64,000 bases of DNA from Salibacterium halotolerans. Lineage in GTDB: Bacteria > Bacillota > Bacilli > Bacillales > Marinococcaceae. The position numbers and the translations under genes were made by a program. Below are positions 1 through 9,106 of the stretch, in pieces. The stretch spans positions 40,703 through 104,702 of the forward strand of contig NZ_FOXD01000013.1 in the NCBI RefSeq assembly GCF_900115625.1, given 5' to 3'. Each line of letters opens with the position of its first letter. Position 1 is the stretch's first letter. The notes below the pieces were generated by a model. That model had not been told where the DNA came from. It made no database searches and saw only the letters and a program-made list of their open reading frames with translations.

Positions 1-701
1 ACCTGTGCAAAGTCGCGGACCCGGCGCAGCAGACGGTTTGCCACTCTCGGTGTCCCGCGGGACCGTCTCGCCATTTCAAGAGCGGCCTGTTCTTCTACGG
101 CAACCCCCATCATATCACCGCTGCGGGTTACAATGCGTGATAAGTCCTCTTCATTGTAATATTCGAGTCTGGAGTGCACGCCGAAACGATCACGAAGCGG
201 AGAAGAAAGCATCCCCGCTCTCGTCGTCGCTCCGATTAATGTAAAAGGGGGAAGGTCGAGCCGGACAGACCGCGCCGTTGACTCTTTTCCGATAATAATA
301 TCAATACAGAAATCCTCCATCGCCGGGTACAGCACTTCCTCCACCGAGCGTGGAAGCCGGTGGATTTCGTCAATAAACAGAACATCCCCCGGTTCCAGGG
401 CGGTCAAAACAGCAGCCAGATCACCCGGTTTTTCCACTGCCGGCCCGGAAGTCGTACGGATGTGCACCCCCATTTCCTGTGCAATAATCATGGCCAAGGT
501 GGTTTTTCCAAGACCCGGAGGTCCGTATAGAAGGACATGGTCCAGACTTTCCTCCCGCATTTTCGCCGCTTCAATGAATACTTCCAGGTTGTCTTTCACT
601 TTTTTCTGGCCGATGTATTGGCTGAAATCAAGCGGCCGTATGCTGTTTTCGGCGGCATCGTCTTCCGCGTATGCCGATTGGGATACGACTCGTTCTTCCA
701 T
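1..701 (-). CDS. ruvB: Holliday junction helicase RuvB (3' end outside window)
   Basis: RuvB is the hexameric AAA+ motor that, with RuvA, drives branch migration of Holliday junctions. About 233 N-terminal codons are present and no stop is reached, so the last third (the family is about 335 aa) lies left of the window. The N-terminal region, the Walker A motif GPPGLGKTT at about residue 60 and the Walker B DEIH at about 111 are visible. The ATG at 699-701 follows an AGGTGG site. It lies 29 nt downstream of ruvA in the usual ruvA-ruvB order. Confidence 0.95.
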   Translation of the reverse strand, partial: MEERVVSQSAYAEDDAAENSIRPLDFSQYIGQKKVKDNLEVFIEAAKMREESLDHVLLYGPPGLGKTTLAMIIAQEMGVHIRTTSGPAVEKPGDLAAVLTALEPGDVLFIDEIHRLPRSVEEVLYPAMEDFCIDIIIGKESTARSVRLDLPPFTLIGATTRAGMLSSPLRDRFGVHSRLEYYNEEDLSRIVTRSGDMMGVAVEEQAALEMARRSRGTPRVANRLLRRVRDFAQ

Positions 702-730
702 GATTGAAGCACCACCTGCTGCTTATCAGT

Positions 731-1330
731 TTAGGAAAGCATCCACTGCAATGCTTTTTTGACATATTCATCCGACGTTAACTGTTCCTGCTGCAGCGCC
801 GGTTTTACTTTCTCAATTTCTTTTTCACCGTAACCGAGGGCTTTCAATGCTTCAAGGGCTTCCTCAAGCGCTTCATTGAATTCTTCTTCCGTCTGCGCGT
901 AGAAGAGGGTGCCTGATGTATCATCGTTCATCACGTCCGTCAGTTTGCCTTTCAGATCGAGAATGATCTGCCTGGCTGTTTTCCTTCCCACGCCGGGGAA
1001 TTTCACAAGAAAGGTCTCGTTTTCTTCTTCCACCGCCTGCACAACCTGAGCCGGCGCACCGGCAGCCAGCACTGCCAGTGCACCTTTGGGCCCGATGCCG
1101 GACACCTGCAGAAGCTGTTCAAACAGACCCCGCTCTCTTCTTGTCGGAAAGCCGTAGAGCCGCAGTACATCTTCTTTTACATATTGATAAGTGTATATGG
1201 TGACTTCCTCTTCCTGTCTGTCAAACACAAAAGGATTGGCACAATATATCAGATAGCCGGTATTCCCTACTTCAAGCGTTAAGGTTTCGCGCTCTGTGTG
1301 TACGATAGTTCCCCGCAAAAATTCAATCAA
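731..1330 (-). CDS. ruvA: Holliday junction DNA helicase subunit RuvA
   Basis: RuvA binds the four-way junction and loads RuvB. The 199-aa length is normal. The N-terminal OB fold begins MIEFLRGTI. The helix-hairpin-helix segments include VSGIGPKGALAVL and FPGVGRKTARQIILDLKGK. The C-terminal domain III, which contacts RuvB, ends near LQWMLS. The start appears to be TTG (1328-1330) after a GAGGGA site; the nearby ATG is out of frame. It sits between bofC and ruvB, as in B. subtilis. Confidence 0.95.
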   Translation of the reverse strand: MIEFLRGTIVHTERETLTLEVGNTGYLIYCANPFVFDRQEEEVTIYTYQYVKEDVLRLYGFPTRRERGLFEQLLQVSGIGPKGALAVLAAGAPAQVVQAVEEENETFLVKFPGVGRKTARQIILDLKGKLTDVMNDDTSGTLFYAQTEEEFNEALEEALEALKALGYGEKEIEKVKPALQQEQLTSDEYVKKALQWMLS

Positions 1331-1404
1331 CTGTCATTCCCTCTTCTCCTGCCGAACATGCTTTCCTTCTATCATAGCAGAATTGCTGCCGCATAGAAAC
1401 CAGT

Positions 1405-1689
1405 TCATTTGCCGTGTTCGGACCGGCGCAGTGTGATCTCTTCCTGGTTCTGGTCCACAACCTTCCAGTCTTTGTATTTCATCCAGAAATCCGGCATCGA
1501 CCAAACCGTTTCCATTTTCTTTTCAGTAACTATCTTTCCATCCGGCATTTCCTGCTCTAGAATCAAGGTGTAGCGGGCCGGTCCCGCTTTGCTGTCAGAT
1601 GAGGAAAACGGCGCTTCGTGGAAACCGGCTGCGGCTGTGACAAACAGTAAAAGGAAACACAACGCCGCCCCTGCTGTTTTTTTATTCAA
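1405..1689 (-). CDS. bofC: BofC-like protein, N-terminal domain only
   Basis: In B. subtilis BofC is a secreted forespore protein that restrains the SpoIVB protease and so delays sigma-K activation. This 94-aa product has a signal peptide (about residues 1-22) followed by a stretch matching the BofC N-terminal domain: a strand-rich region, then WSMPDFWMKYKDWKVVDQ. The roughly 80-residue C-terminal domain of the B. subtilis protein (about 170 aa) is absent and the frame ends cleanly. It appears to start at TTG after GGGGTGG. Position next to ruvA and homology support the assignment; whether it is functional is uncertain. Confidence 0.75.
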   Translation of the reverse strand: MNKKTAGAALCFLLLFVTAAAGFHEAPFSSSDSKAGPARYTLILEQEMPDGKIVTEKKMETVWSMPDFWMKYKDWKVVDQNQEEITLRRSEHGK

Positions 1690-1751
1690 GACAAATCCAC
1701 CCCTTTTTTACTGGACAGCGTGCCCGTTCAAAAAGGGGTTTATTCCACGTG

Positions 1752-2501
1752 TCAGGAAAGACGTTCCAGCTGTTCTTCTTCCACTTCAAAATTGTGGTAC
1801 ACATTCTGCACGTCATCGTTATCTTCGAGCGCATCGATAAGTTTCATCATCTTCTCCGCATGCTCATCGTTTAAGGCGGTATTCACATCCGGAAACAAAA
1901 TGATCTCCGCTTTCGAGAATGTATACCCTTTATCTTCGAGCGCTTTTTTCACTTCCTCGAAATCATCCGGTTCTGTCTGAATATAGAACCAGCTTTCGTC
2001 GGAATCAATTTCTTCGCCTCCCGCTTCAATGGCTTCGAGCGTAAAGGCTTCTTCATCCATTTCTGTGTCCCGTTCAATGATCAGCTGCCCTTTGCGGTTG
2101 AACATGAACGACACACAGCCGTTTTCTCCAAGATTACCGCCATGCTTGGAAAAAGCGTGCCGGACTTCCGATACGGTTCTGTTTTTATTTTCGGTCAGCG
2201 TCTGAACGAGTACCGCTGCACCGCCAGGACCGTAGCCTTCATACGTGAATGCCTCGTAATCTACGGCGCCGCCTTCCCCGGAAGCCTTTTTAATCGTACG
2301 TTCAATATTGTCCGACGGCACGTTTTCTGCTCTTGCTTTCGTGAGGGCCATACGCAGACGAAGGTTCGTATCGGGATCATCTCCGCTCTCCCGAACCGCG
2401 GCGAATATTTCCTTCGACAGCTTCGTAAATACTTTTGCGCGTTTGGCATCCTGGCTTTCTTTTCTTCGTTTTATGTTATGCCATTTGGAATGTCCTGCCA
2501 T
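1752..2501 (-). CDS. YebC/PmpR family regulatory or translation factor
   Basis: This is a full-length (249 aa) member of the YebC family, recognised by its start MAGHSKWHNIKRRK and the internal EGYGPGGAAVLVQ. Family members were first described as DNA-binding regulators, and some have been linked to translation of proline-rich stretches; the sequence does not decide which role applies. It lies between bofC and the sporulation lipoprotein gene, matching B. subtilis yrbC. An AGGAGG site lies 8 nt before the ATG. Confidence 0.92.
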   Translation of the reverse strand: MAGHSKWHNIKRRKESQDAKRAKVFTKLSKEIFAAVRESGDDPDTNLRLRMALTKARAENVPSDNIERTIKKASGEGGAVDYEAFTYEGYGPGGAAVLVQTLTENKNRTVSEVRHAFSKHGGNLGENGCVSFMFNRKGQLIIERDTEMDEEAFTLEAIEAGGEEIDSDESWFYIQTEPDDFEEVKKALEDKGYTFSKAEIILFPDVNTALNDEHAEKMMKLIDALEDNDDVQNVYHNFEVEEEQLERLS

Positions 2502-2636
2502 TGTTCATTCCTCCTCTTTCTATCCATTTATAAAATATAGCATATTCAGCGCAAACATTGAAGGAAGGAGGCATCGCAAAACATATTCATTCCTGTTGTG
2601 CTTATGTGTTTAGACGGTTTCCATAATATAAACAAA

Positions 2637-2665
2637 GCGCTCCACCTGTAGAAACGGTGGAACGC
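2637..2665 (-). terminator. Rho-independent terminator of the YhcN-like lipoprotein gene
   Basis: A 10-bp stem (GCGTTCCACC paired with GGTGGAGCGC on the minus strand, one G-T pair) with a 9-nt loop is followed by CTTTGTTTAT. It lies just after the stop of the lipoprotein gene. Confidence 0.75.
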
Positions 2666-2676
2666 TCTGTATTCTG

Positions 2677-3402
2677 TCAGCTGTTTTCAAAAGGTCTTCT
2701 TGCTGCATTGCCGATGTCGTTGATCATGTTGTTGATGGTGTCCCCGGCTTCATTAAGTCCGGTACCATTTTCCATATCATTTGCGAGCTGCTGGATGTCG
2801 CCGAATTTCTCGGAGTCGAACGTGACGTGTACATTTTTATTCTGCATTTTGGATTTCACACGGCTTTTGACTTTACCGGCAAGCTGTTCTGCTTTTTTGC
2901 CTTCTTCCGGTGTGTCAATGCCAAGTACAACGTCTTGTCCACGAACAATCGCACGGGCGTCATCGATACCTTCCATGCCTTCCACCTGTTTCTCAATGTT
3001 CGATGCCTGTCCGTTGTTTCCATCTGCACTGCCGTTATTATTCATGTTTTGATTATCAGCAGTGTTATCAGCGCCGCCATCATTGACATTCTGGGAATTA
3101 AGCATGCCGCGTTCGCCTACCATGCCGGGGCGGTCCCCGATCTGACCACGGTACCCGTTATTATTATTGTTGTTGTTACGTCCATACGTTCCGGCACCAC
3201 GCCGCATCTGGTCATCTTCGGTCATCATATCCGTCATCGGCCCTTCTCCGCGGCGGCCGGCCTGGTCATTGTACCCGGTTTGGTCGTAGTTTGTGTTGTA
3301 CCGGTTTGGTGCAGCACCCTGGTTCTCTTCGGCATTGCCGCATCCGGTGAAACCACCGGCGATAATCGCGCAGGCTGTCAATGTTATCGCTGTTTTCTTC
3401 AT
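2677..3402 (-). CDS. YhcN/YlaJ-family sporulation lipoprotein
   Basis: The predicted 241-aa lipoprotein has a short signal peptide ending in the lipobox GGFTGC. A low-complexity, Asn/Gly/Arg-rich middle (about residues 25-130, with an Asn run) precedes a C-terminal YhcN/YlaJ-type domain (about 135-230). The family includes the spore cortex-associated protein CoxA, which holds this position beside safA in B. subtilis. The start chosen is the ATG at 3400-3402 after GAAAGGAGG; an in-frame ATG six codons upstream lacks a site. A role in spore envelope assembly is inferred from family and position. Confidence 0.8.
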   Translation of the reverse strand: MKKTAITLTACAIIAGGFTGCGNAEENQGAAPNRYNTNYDQTGYNDQAGRRGEGPMTDMMTEDDQMRRGAGTYGRNNNNNNNGYRGQIGDRPGMVGERGMLNSQNVNDGGADNTADNQNMNNNGSADGNNGQASNIEKQVEGMEGIDDARAIVRGQDVVLGIDTPEEGKKAEQLAGKVKSRVKSKMQNKNVHVTFDSEKFGDIQQLANDMENGTGLNEAGDTINNMINDIGNAARRPFENS

Positions 3403-3495
3403 GAAAAAACCTCCTTTCACCCGTTAGTTTGGTTCAAGGAGGCGATTTTACACTGTCATTTAGAGGTAATAACGGCAGTACTTTACCGCACTTTT

Positions 3496-4449
3496 TTATT
3501 GATGCGGCACAAAAGGATTCATCCACGGTGAATACGGGCCGCTGCCGAATGATTCCGGTCCTTCTTCATAACCTGAAGGGCTTTCGGTATATTGATTTCT
3601 GTCTTCTGCATCCCGTTTTTTACCGGGGCTGTTTTCATTTGCAGCGGGCATCATGCCGGCCGGCGGCATCCCATTCGCCGGACTGTGCTGCGGCATCCAT
3701 CCCATTTCCATACCATTTGACGAAGGTGGCATGGGCATACCCGGCATCTGCTGGGAGGGTCCCATAGGCGGCATCTGCTGTGGCATCTGCTGCATGTCCG
3801 GACCGGAGCACGGGGATGACATAACAGGAGAGAAAGAATGGGAATGTACCGGTCCGGGCGGAGGACAAGGCGCCATAACCGGGACAACCGGAACATAGCT
3901 GCACGGCCCCTGCGGCATCATGCCCTCCATGTTTCCTTTTGCCATATGAGTGTTTGCTGCAGCTGGATCAGGCTGCATTTTGGGCGGCTTCGTCTGGGAC
4001 GGCATGACGTCTTCCGGTTTTTTCGGACCGCTCTTCGATGAGGGGGATTCCGCTTTTTTCTGTTGTTCATTCTGTTTTTCTTTTTCCGCCTGCTGGTAAA
4101 AATGGACATTCATGTTGTAATGATTTTCTTCCGACGAAGGGACGTTGGGATAACTTGGCATCGGAGCGGGCTGATACATGGGTGGAACATTCGATTCCCC
4201 GCTTGCAGGCTGCTTCGTGTTTTCTTTCATCGTCTCTTCTTTTTGCTGGGTTTCTTTAGGCTGACCGGACTTAGGGCTTTCCTTTTTCACGTGTACACTT
4301 TTTGCCGGTATTTTTATTTTCATTCCTGGCATGATTTGATCCGGGTCCGCCAAATGATGATTCACCTGTTTAATTTCTTCGAAAGAAACATTATACTGCT
4401 GCGCCAGCTTCCACAAGGTATCCCCTTTTTGTGCAATATAAATCTGCAT
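3496..4449 (-). CDS. safA: SafA-like spore coat assembly protein (LysM)
   Basis: SafA localises to the cortex/inner-coat boundary through its LysM domain and recruits coat proteins. The 317-aa product has one LysM domain at residues about 2-46 (start MQIYIAQKGDTLWKLAQQYN, second half PGMKIKIP). A long, low-complexity tail rich in Pro, Met, Gln and Ser follows, with no other domain. B. subtilis SafA is somewhat longer (about 387 aa) with a similarly disordered tail. The ATG follows AAGGAGG. It is divergent from niaR; in B. subtilis the nad genes lie between the two. Confidence 0.88.
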   Translation of the reverse strand: MQIYIAQKGDTLWKLAQQYNVSFEEIKQVNHHLADPDQIMPGMKIKIPAKSVHVKKESPKSGQPKETQQKEETMKENTKQPASGESNVPPMYQPAPMPSYPNVPSSEENHYNMNVHFYQQAEKEKQNEQQKKAESPSSKSGPKKPEDVMPSQTKPPKMQPDPAAANTHMAKGNMEGMMPQGPCSYVPVVPVMAPCPPPGPVHSHSFSPVMSSPCSGPDMQQMPQQMPPMGPSQQMPGMPMPPSSNGMEMGWMPQHSPANGMPPAGMMPAANENSPGKKRDAEDRNQYTESPSGYEEGPESFGSGPYSPWMNPFVPHQ

Positions 4450-4648
4450 GTTTTTCCTCCTTCACTTTTCATCCAAAAATGTTGCTCTGCTTCCTCTTCC
4501 GCATGTTTAAAGCTTTTTTCGAACGTCTTATCTACAGCAAGCATATGCCGCAAAAATAACGGTTATGCACAAATACCGGGCGCGGCTGTTCATACCGCCG
4601 TCTTTGCTGTAAAATGAGAGCCAGATTGACGTAATGGAGGAAACGGCA

Positions 4649-5191
4649 ATGGGAAATCAATCCGATAAAATACCGGGCCAAAAGCGCAGGTCCCTGATTT
4701 TAGAGTGGCTGCAGGAGACGTCAAAACCAATAACAGGAAAAGATCTGGCGGAGCGGACCAACGTCAGCCGGCAGGTCATTGTTCAGGATATATCCCTGCT
4801 GAAAGCGAAGAATCACCCCATCCTTGCGACATCGCAGGGGTATGTCATCTTTTCAGAGCCAGAGCAGGATCAAATCCGGCGGCAGATTGCCTGCTTTCAT
4901 TCTTCGGATTTAGACAGGACCGAAGAAGAGCTGAACATTATGGTCGACCACGGCGCCCGGGTGATCGATGTATCGATTGAGCATCCTTTCTACGGCGACA
5001 TCTCCGCCCCGCTGATGCTCTCCAGCCGCCGCGATGTAAAAAAATTTGTTGAAAGTCTCAACGATACCAACGCCCCGCTGCTCTCTGAATTAACCGATGG
5101 GACGCATCTGCATACAGTAGAAGCAGGATCAGATACTGTTATCGAAGAAATCAAGCAGGCGCTTCATCAAAGCGGCTTCTTACTCGTATAG
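4649..5191 (+). CDS. niaR: Nicotinate-responsive transcriptional repressor NiaR
   Basis: NiaR (YrxA) represses NAD biosynthesis and niacin transport genes when nicotinic acid is present. The 180-aa length is typical. An N-terminal winged helix (TNVSRQVIVQDISLLKAKN, about residues 37-55) is followed by a 3H ligand-binding domain whose spaced histidines include EHPFYGDI and LTDGTHLHT. The ATG at 4649 lies 7 nt after GGAGG; the upstream in-frame ATG overlaps that site. None of the nad genes that neighbour it in B. subtilis are present here. Confidence 0.92.
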   Translation: MGNQSDKIPGQKRRSLILEWLQETSKPITGKDLAERTNVSRQVIVQDISLLKAKNHPILATSQGYVIFSEPEQDQIRRQIACFHSSDLDRTEEELNIMVDHGARVIDVSIEHPFYGDISAPLMLSSRRDVKKFVESLNDTNAPLLSELTDGTHLHTVEAGSDTVIEEIKQALHQSGFLLV

Positions 5192-5227
5192 CCCTTCCCC
5201 TCTCATCTCCGGCGGTTGACGGCATGC

Positions 5228-5261
5228 AAAGAGCTGTCCCTTATTTTGGGGACAGCTCTTT
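5228..5261. terminator. Bidirectional terminator between niaR and pheA
   Basis: A perfect 13-bp stem (AAAGAGCTGTCCC / GGGACAGCTCTTT) has an 8-nt loop, with A-rich and T-rich flanks serving both strands. The pheA stop codon lies in the loop, so one arm also encodes the last residues of PheA. Confidence 0.85.
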
Positions 5262-6131
5262 GTTTTCGGTATTTTCTGTTTCAGAAGAGACGAGGCATGG
5301 GTAGCTTCCAAGCACCCGGACGCCGCAGCCGAGTGCTTCCACTTCAGCAATGACCCCGGGCAGCAGCACATCATCCATCTCTTTTTCTACATCAATGACG
5401 AAAAAGTAATTCCCGATACCGGTCTTCATCGGTCTCGATTCGATTTTCGTCAAATTGAGCTTTCTCCAGGAAAACGCCGACAACACTTGATGAAGAGCGC
5501 CGGAATAATCCGATGGCAGTGTGATGACCATCGTCGTCTTATGTTTTGCCGCTTCTTTTCGTTCCAGAACATTTTTTAAATCGGAGACTAATACAAAGCG
5601 GGTATGATTGTTGCCGTAATCGTGAATATTCTTTCTAGCCGGAATCAATTCGTACGTCTCGGCGGCCAGAAGGTTGGCCACAGCGGCAGCACGCCATTCC
5701 GGATGTTCCTGCAATTCCTGAGCGGCCGCACTTGTCGAATTCGTGTAGTGAATGGCTGCGTTCGGCAGCTCACGCCGAATAAACTCATGACACTGCGCGA
5801 TCGCCTGCGGATGGGAATAAACATCGGTTATCTGCTCCAGATTTATTTCCTGGTCCGGATGAACGAGCAAATGCTGTTCAATCGGCACCGTCACCTCTGC
5901 TGTAATCGGCAGTTCATGTTTGTGAATCAAATGATCGAGTGTCATATTAACGGATCCTTCAATCGCATTTTCAAGTGGAACGACCGCTGCGTCCACCTCA
6001 TGCTCCGCAGCCGCTTCCATACAGGAAGGTATTGTCGGAAAAGAGTTGCGCTCACTGTCCGGCATCACTGCCTTTGCCGCTGCTTCCGTAAACGACCCTT
6101 GCGGACCAAGATAGCCAACCTTCATTGTCAT
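5241..6131 (-). CDS. pheA: Prephenate dehydratase
   Basis: Converts prephenate to phenylpyruvate, the committed step to phenylalanine. It is a 296-aa monofunctional enzyme. The N-terminal PDT domain (GYLGPQGSFTEAAA at about residues 6-19, and TRFVLVS near 175) is followed by a C-terminal ACT domain (about 195-280) carrying the phenylalanine-binding ESRP motif. It is downstream of pheB with a 39-nt gap, in the spo0B-obg-pheB-pheA order of B. subtilis. No T-box or leader peptide was seen. Confidence 0.95.
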   Translation of the reverse strand: MTMKVGYLGPQGSFTEAAAKAVMPDSERNSFPTIPSCMEAAAEHEVDAAVVPLENAIEGSVNMTLDHLIHKHELPITAEVTVPIEQHLLVHPDQEINLEQITDVYSHPQAIAQCHEFIRRELPNAAIHYTNSTSAAAQELQEHPEWRAAAVANLLAAETYELIPARKNIHDYGNNHTRFVLVSDLKNVLERKEAAKHKTTMVITLPSDYSGALHQVLSAFSWRKLNLTKIESRPMKTGIGNYFFVIDVEKEMDDVLLPGVIAEVEALGCGVRVLGSYPCLVSSETENTENKELSPK

Positions 6132-6170
6132 ATCGAACTCCCCACTCCTTACTGTGAACTGAACTTATTT

Positions 6171-6623
6171 CTATAACGATCCAGAACCGACAATTTCCAC
6201 ATGCTCCACCGCGTCCATTCTCTCCAGACGCTGCACGAGCGACCGGATTTCCATCCGAAGAGCTGACGTGTCGATCGTGAGCGTTACATTCGCTCTTCCC
6301 TGCAGCGGGATCGTCTGATTGATCGTCAGCACGTTGGACTTTGCATGAGCCACTTCCTGCAGCAGATTGGAAAGCGAACCGGATATGTCTGTCAGTTGAA
6401 TCGAAAGCGTAATGATCTCTTCTTTAATGACGGTGTGAAAAGGAAAAATAGCGTCTCTGTATTTGTAAAACGCACTTCTGCTTAAATTAACAGACTGGAC
6501 TGCATCTGCCACTTTCTGCTTTTTCCCGCTTTCAAGCAGCGATTTAGCCTCCAGTGTTTTCTGCATCGCATCCGTCAGCATATCCTGTCTGACCAAATAA
6601 AAGTTGTCGATTTTCTCTGTCAT
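6171..6623 (-). CDS. pheB: ACT-domain protein PheB (UPF0735)
   Basis: This 150-aa protein has an N-terminal helix-turn-helix-like region (VQSVNLSRSAFYKYRDAIFPF, in two overlapping pieces about residues 43-63) and a C-terminal ACT domain (about 70-148). It is conserved in Bacillales between obg and pheA. It was once called a chorismate mutase, but no mutase fold is evident; a regulatory role in aromatic amino acid metabolism is inferred from the ACT domain and position. The start follows GGTGGTG. Confidence 0.9.
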   Translation of the reverse strand: MTEKIDNFYLVRQDMLTDAMQKTLEAKSLLESGKKQKVADAVQSVNLSRSAFYKYRDAIFPFHTVIKEEIITLSIQLTDISGSLSNLLQEVAHAKSNVLTINQTIPLQGRANVTLTIDTSALRMEIRSLVQRLERMDAVEHVEIVGSGSL

Positions 6624-6675
6624 CCGTTCACCACCAGCCGGATTAAAAGTAACATAACCGGTCTTCTGTTATCCT

Positions 6676-7956
6676 TTATTCAATAAACTCAAATTCGAAA
6701 TCAAGCAGACGAACCGTGTCGCCGTCTTCGGCCCCTCTCTTCCGCAGCGCTTCATCGATTCCCATCTGCCGCATCTTCCGGGAGAATCGATTAATTGAAT
6801 CATCCTTTGACATATCCGTCATTTTAAAGATTTTCTCAATTTCGGCTCCGGAGATCTCAAATGCCCCGTCATCGGCACGGGTAATCGTAAATGGTGATTC
6901 CGGCTTTTGATAACGGTACACCACTTTTGATTCTTCCTGTTCTTCATACAACGGAAACTCCGGTGTCTGTTCCAGAAATTCGGCTGTTTCTCTCAGCATA
7001 TTGGTCAATCCCCCTTTTGTGAGGGAAGACACAGGGTACACACTTACGTCGTCAGGCACCTTTTCCCGGAACGCAGCAAGATTCTCGTCCGCACCCGGCA
7101 TGTCCATCTTATTGGCCGCGATAATCTGTGGACGTTCCAGCAGGCGCATATTGTACTGTCTCAACTCTTCGTTAATCGTCTCATAATCCTCAAACGGGTC
7201 TCTTCCTTCGAACCCGGACATATCGACGACGTGGATAATGACTCTCGTCCGTTCAATATGACGGAGAAACTGCTGCCCGAGCCCTGTTCCTTCATGCGCT
7301 CCTTCAATGAGTCCCGGAAGATCGGCCATGACAAAGCTGCTTCCATTGTCACTTTCCACCACACCGAGGTTGGGCTGAATCGTAGTAAAATGGTAATCCC
7401 CGATTTTAGGTTTGGCCGCCGAAACGACCGACAGCAGCGTGGATTTACCGACACTTGGAAATCCGACAAGGCCGGCATCGGCAAGCAGCTTCAGCTCCAG
7501 TTCAATGTTGCGCTCCAGTGCCGGTTCTCCGTTTTCTTTAATTTCCGGCGCGGGATTGGCCGGAGTAGTAAACCGGGTATTCCCTTTACCGCCTCTTCCT
7601 CCGCGGACAGCAGTGAAACGTTCCTTGTGTGTTGTTAAGTCGGCGATGACATCCCCGGTGTCACTGTCTCGTAACGTCGTACCCGGAGGTACATATATAA
7701 CAAGGTCTTCTGCGTTTTTTCCATGCTGGTTTTTGGAACGGCCGTCTTCTCCCCGTTTTGCTTTAAAATGCTTTTGATACCTGAAATCCATCAGTGTCCG
7801 AAGTCCTTCATCCACTTCAAAAACAATGTCGCCACCTCTGCCGCCGTCCCCGCCGGCCGGTCCGCCGTCCGGGACGTAGGCTTCACGACGGAATGCCACC
7901 ATTCCGTCTCCGCCGTCACCAGCTTTCACGTATATTTTCACTTTATCTATAAACAT
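6676..7956 (-). CDS. obg: Ribosome-associated GTPase Obg
   Basis: Essential GTPase of 50S subunit assembly, also needed for sporulation initiation and the general stress response in B. subtilis. The Obg fold is glycine-rich ([20 protein letters not shown] within about residues 13-35). The G domain holds G1 GFPSVGKST (about 165) and the switch region [19 protein letters not shown]. The C-terminal OCT domain spans about 345-426. Of two adjacent ATGs the second is 7 nt from GAGG and matches the family start. It begins 9 nt after spo0B. Confidence 0.96.
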   Translation of the reverse strand: MFIDKVKIYVKAGDGGDGMVAFRREAYVPDGGPAGGDGGRGGDIVFEVDEGLRTLMDFRYQKHFKAKRGEDGRSKNQHGKNAEDLVIYVPPGTTLRDSDTGDVIADLTTHKERFTAVRGGRGGKGNTRFTTPANPAPEIKENGEPALERNIELELKLLADAGLVGFPSVGKSTLLSVVSAAKPKIGDYHFTTIQPNLGVVESDNGSSFVMADLPGLIEGAHEGTGLGQQFLRHIERTRVIIHVVDMSGFEGRDPFEDYETINEELRQYNMRLLERPQIIAANKMDMPGADENLAAFREKVPDDVSVYPVSSLTKGGLTNMLRETAEFLEQTPEFPLYEEQEESKVVYRYQKPESPFTITRADDGAFEISGAEIEKIFKMTDMSKDDSINRFSRKMRQMGIDEALRKRGAEDGDTVRLLDFEFEFIE

Positions 7957-7965
7957 CATGTCACC

Positions 7966-8496
7966 TCATTTACTTTTCAATACGAAGACTAATTCCTTTT
8001 CATTCCAGATAACGTGGTCAATGCGGCACCGGCCGGTTTCTGCATACATCGAAAGCCAGTTCCCAAGATCAGTACTGTGGTCCATACTGCCCTGAAAGTC
8101 AAATTCAATATAGGGGTCTTGTTCTGTATGAATCGTAATCAGCAGATGATTGTCCCGGCCCGGACAGGCAGCCGCATCGAGTTCACGTGTAAACGAGGAG
8201 ATAATTTCGTGCCAGCATTCCTCCAGGTCTGAACAATTCCGGGCTTCTCCGGCAACTTCCATGTCGAGAGAAAACCGGTGTGGTTCCCAGTTGAACGACA
8301 GCAGAAAAAGAGCCGTCTTCGGTACCTGCAGGCGCGTCAGCCGGCTGGCGTGCTCGGATCTCTGTATCGTTTCATTTAGTATTTCCTCCACCCGGTCCGT
8401 CCGGTTCAGGGAAAGATTTCCTTTTATAATCTGAATAATATTCACCCAGTCATGTCTTGCATGCCTTAGAATATCCAATTGCCTGCGTTCATCCAA
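7966..8496 (-). CDS. spo0B: Sporulation initiation phosphotransferase Spo0B
   Basis: Spo0B passes phosphate from Spo0F~P to Spo0A in the sporulation phosphorelay. The 176-aa protein keeps the active-site segment RHARHDWVNIIQIIKGNLSL; the phosphorylated histidine (His30 of B. subtilis) corresponds to His15 in RHDW. The rest forms the expected dimerisation helix pair and degenerate ATPase-like domain. The start appears to be TTG with AGGAG 10 nt upstream. The usual upstream genes rplU-ysxB-rpmA are not here. Confidence 0.9.
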   Translation of the reverse strand: MDERRQLDILRHARHDWVNIIQIIKGNLSLNRTDRVEEILNETIQRSEHASRLTRLQVPKTALFLLSFNWEPHRFSLDMEVAGEARNCSDLEECWHEIISSFTRELDAAACPGRDNHLLITIHTEQDPYIEFDFQGSMDHSTDLGNWLSMYAETGRCRIDHVIWNEKELVFVLKSK

Positions 8497-8643
8497 TCGT
8501 TTTACACTCCTGCTCTGCCGTAGTCGAAGGTATAGTTTATTGTATCATACCGAGTTTCTTTCAGCATCATTATGCATAATTTGAACAGAAGCGGTCACAC
8601 TACGTAATGCTCCACTAAATCCACAATCATGGAGGGATTTAAG

Positions 8644-8910
8644 ATGACACATCAAAACCAGAATCAACAGATGCAGCAGGCACAGCAGGCTATTCAACAG
8701 GCTAAACAAAACATGCAGAATGCCGGCAATGACCCGCAGAAATTGCAGCAGTGCCAGCAGCAGCTCCAGCAGGCGGAGCAGCAGTTGCAGCAGGCACAGC
8801 AGCAGCAGACAAGCATGTCAGGCCAGCCGCAGTTCCAACAGGCCCAGCAGGATCTCCAGCAGGCACAGCAGGATTTGCAGCAGGTGCAGCAGAACCAGCA
8901 GGGTCAATAA
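8644..8910 (+). CDS. Glutamine-rich low-complexity small protein
   Basis: The 88-aa ORF is nearly half glutamine, with repeated units such as QQAQQDLQ and QQLQQAEQ that suggest a helical or coiled-coil protein. It contains one cysteine and no signal peptide. The ATG at 8644 follows GGAGGG, so translation is plausible. I recognise no family; a spore- or stress-related role would be a guess. It sits at the point where synteny jumps from the spo0B locus to the hem locus. A hairpin cluster follows it. Confidence 0.6.
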   Translation: MTHQNQNQQMQQAQQAIQQAKQNMQNAGNDPQKLQQCQQQLQQAEQQLQQAQQQQTSMSGQPQFQQAQQDLQQAQQDLQQVQQNQQGQ

Positions 8911-8978
8911 TATAAGGTTCGCCCGCATGACAGCCGCATGAGAAGTGGAAAACAAAAAACCGGGTTGACTCCCGGTAG

Positions 8979-9018
8979 ATGAAGAAGACCTTCCCTGTCC
9001 GGGGAAGGTCTTCTTCAT
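8979..9018. other. Perfect 17-bp inverted repeat downstream of the Q-rich ORF
   Basis: Arms at 8979-8995 and 9002-9018 are fully complementary with a 6-nt loop. A smaller hairpin (ACCGGG/CCCGGT, 8959-8976) precedes it. Neither strand shows a clear T-run after the long stem, so it is not a classical intrinsic terminator, although it could end the Q-rich transcript. Confidence 0.6.
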
Positions 9019-9050
9019 GTCCCATCCATCTGATGCGCGTACATAAGACA

Positions 9051-9092
9051 AAAACGCTTCCGGCCGTCCTTAAAACAGGCTGGAAGCGTTTT
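9051..9092 (-). terminator. Terminator of the hemEHY operon
   Basis: An 11-bp stem AAAACGCTTCC / GGAAGCGTTTT is followed on the minus strand by TTTTTG. It lies directly after the hemY stop. Confidence 0.75.
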
Positions 9093-9106
9093 ATGCTTGC
9101 ACACCA

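Noticed and set aside
2142..3531. Several plus-strand frames over yebC and the lipoprotein gene
   Set aside because: Shadows of conserved minus-strand genes; no ribosome sites or domains.
6132..6170. Phenylalanine attenuator before pheA
   Set aside because: The pheB-pheA gap is only 39 nt, with a ribosome site and no hairpin or Phe-rich leader.
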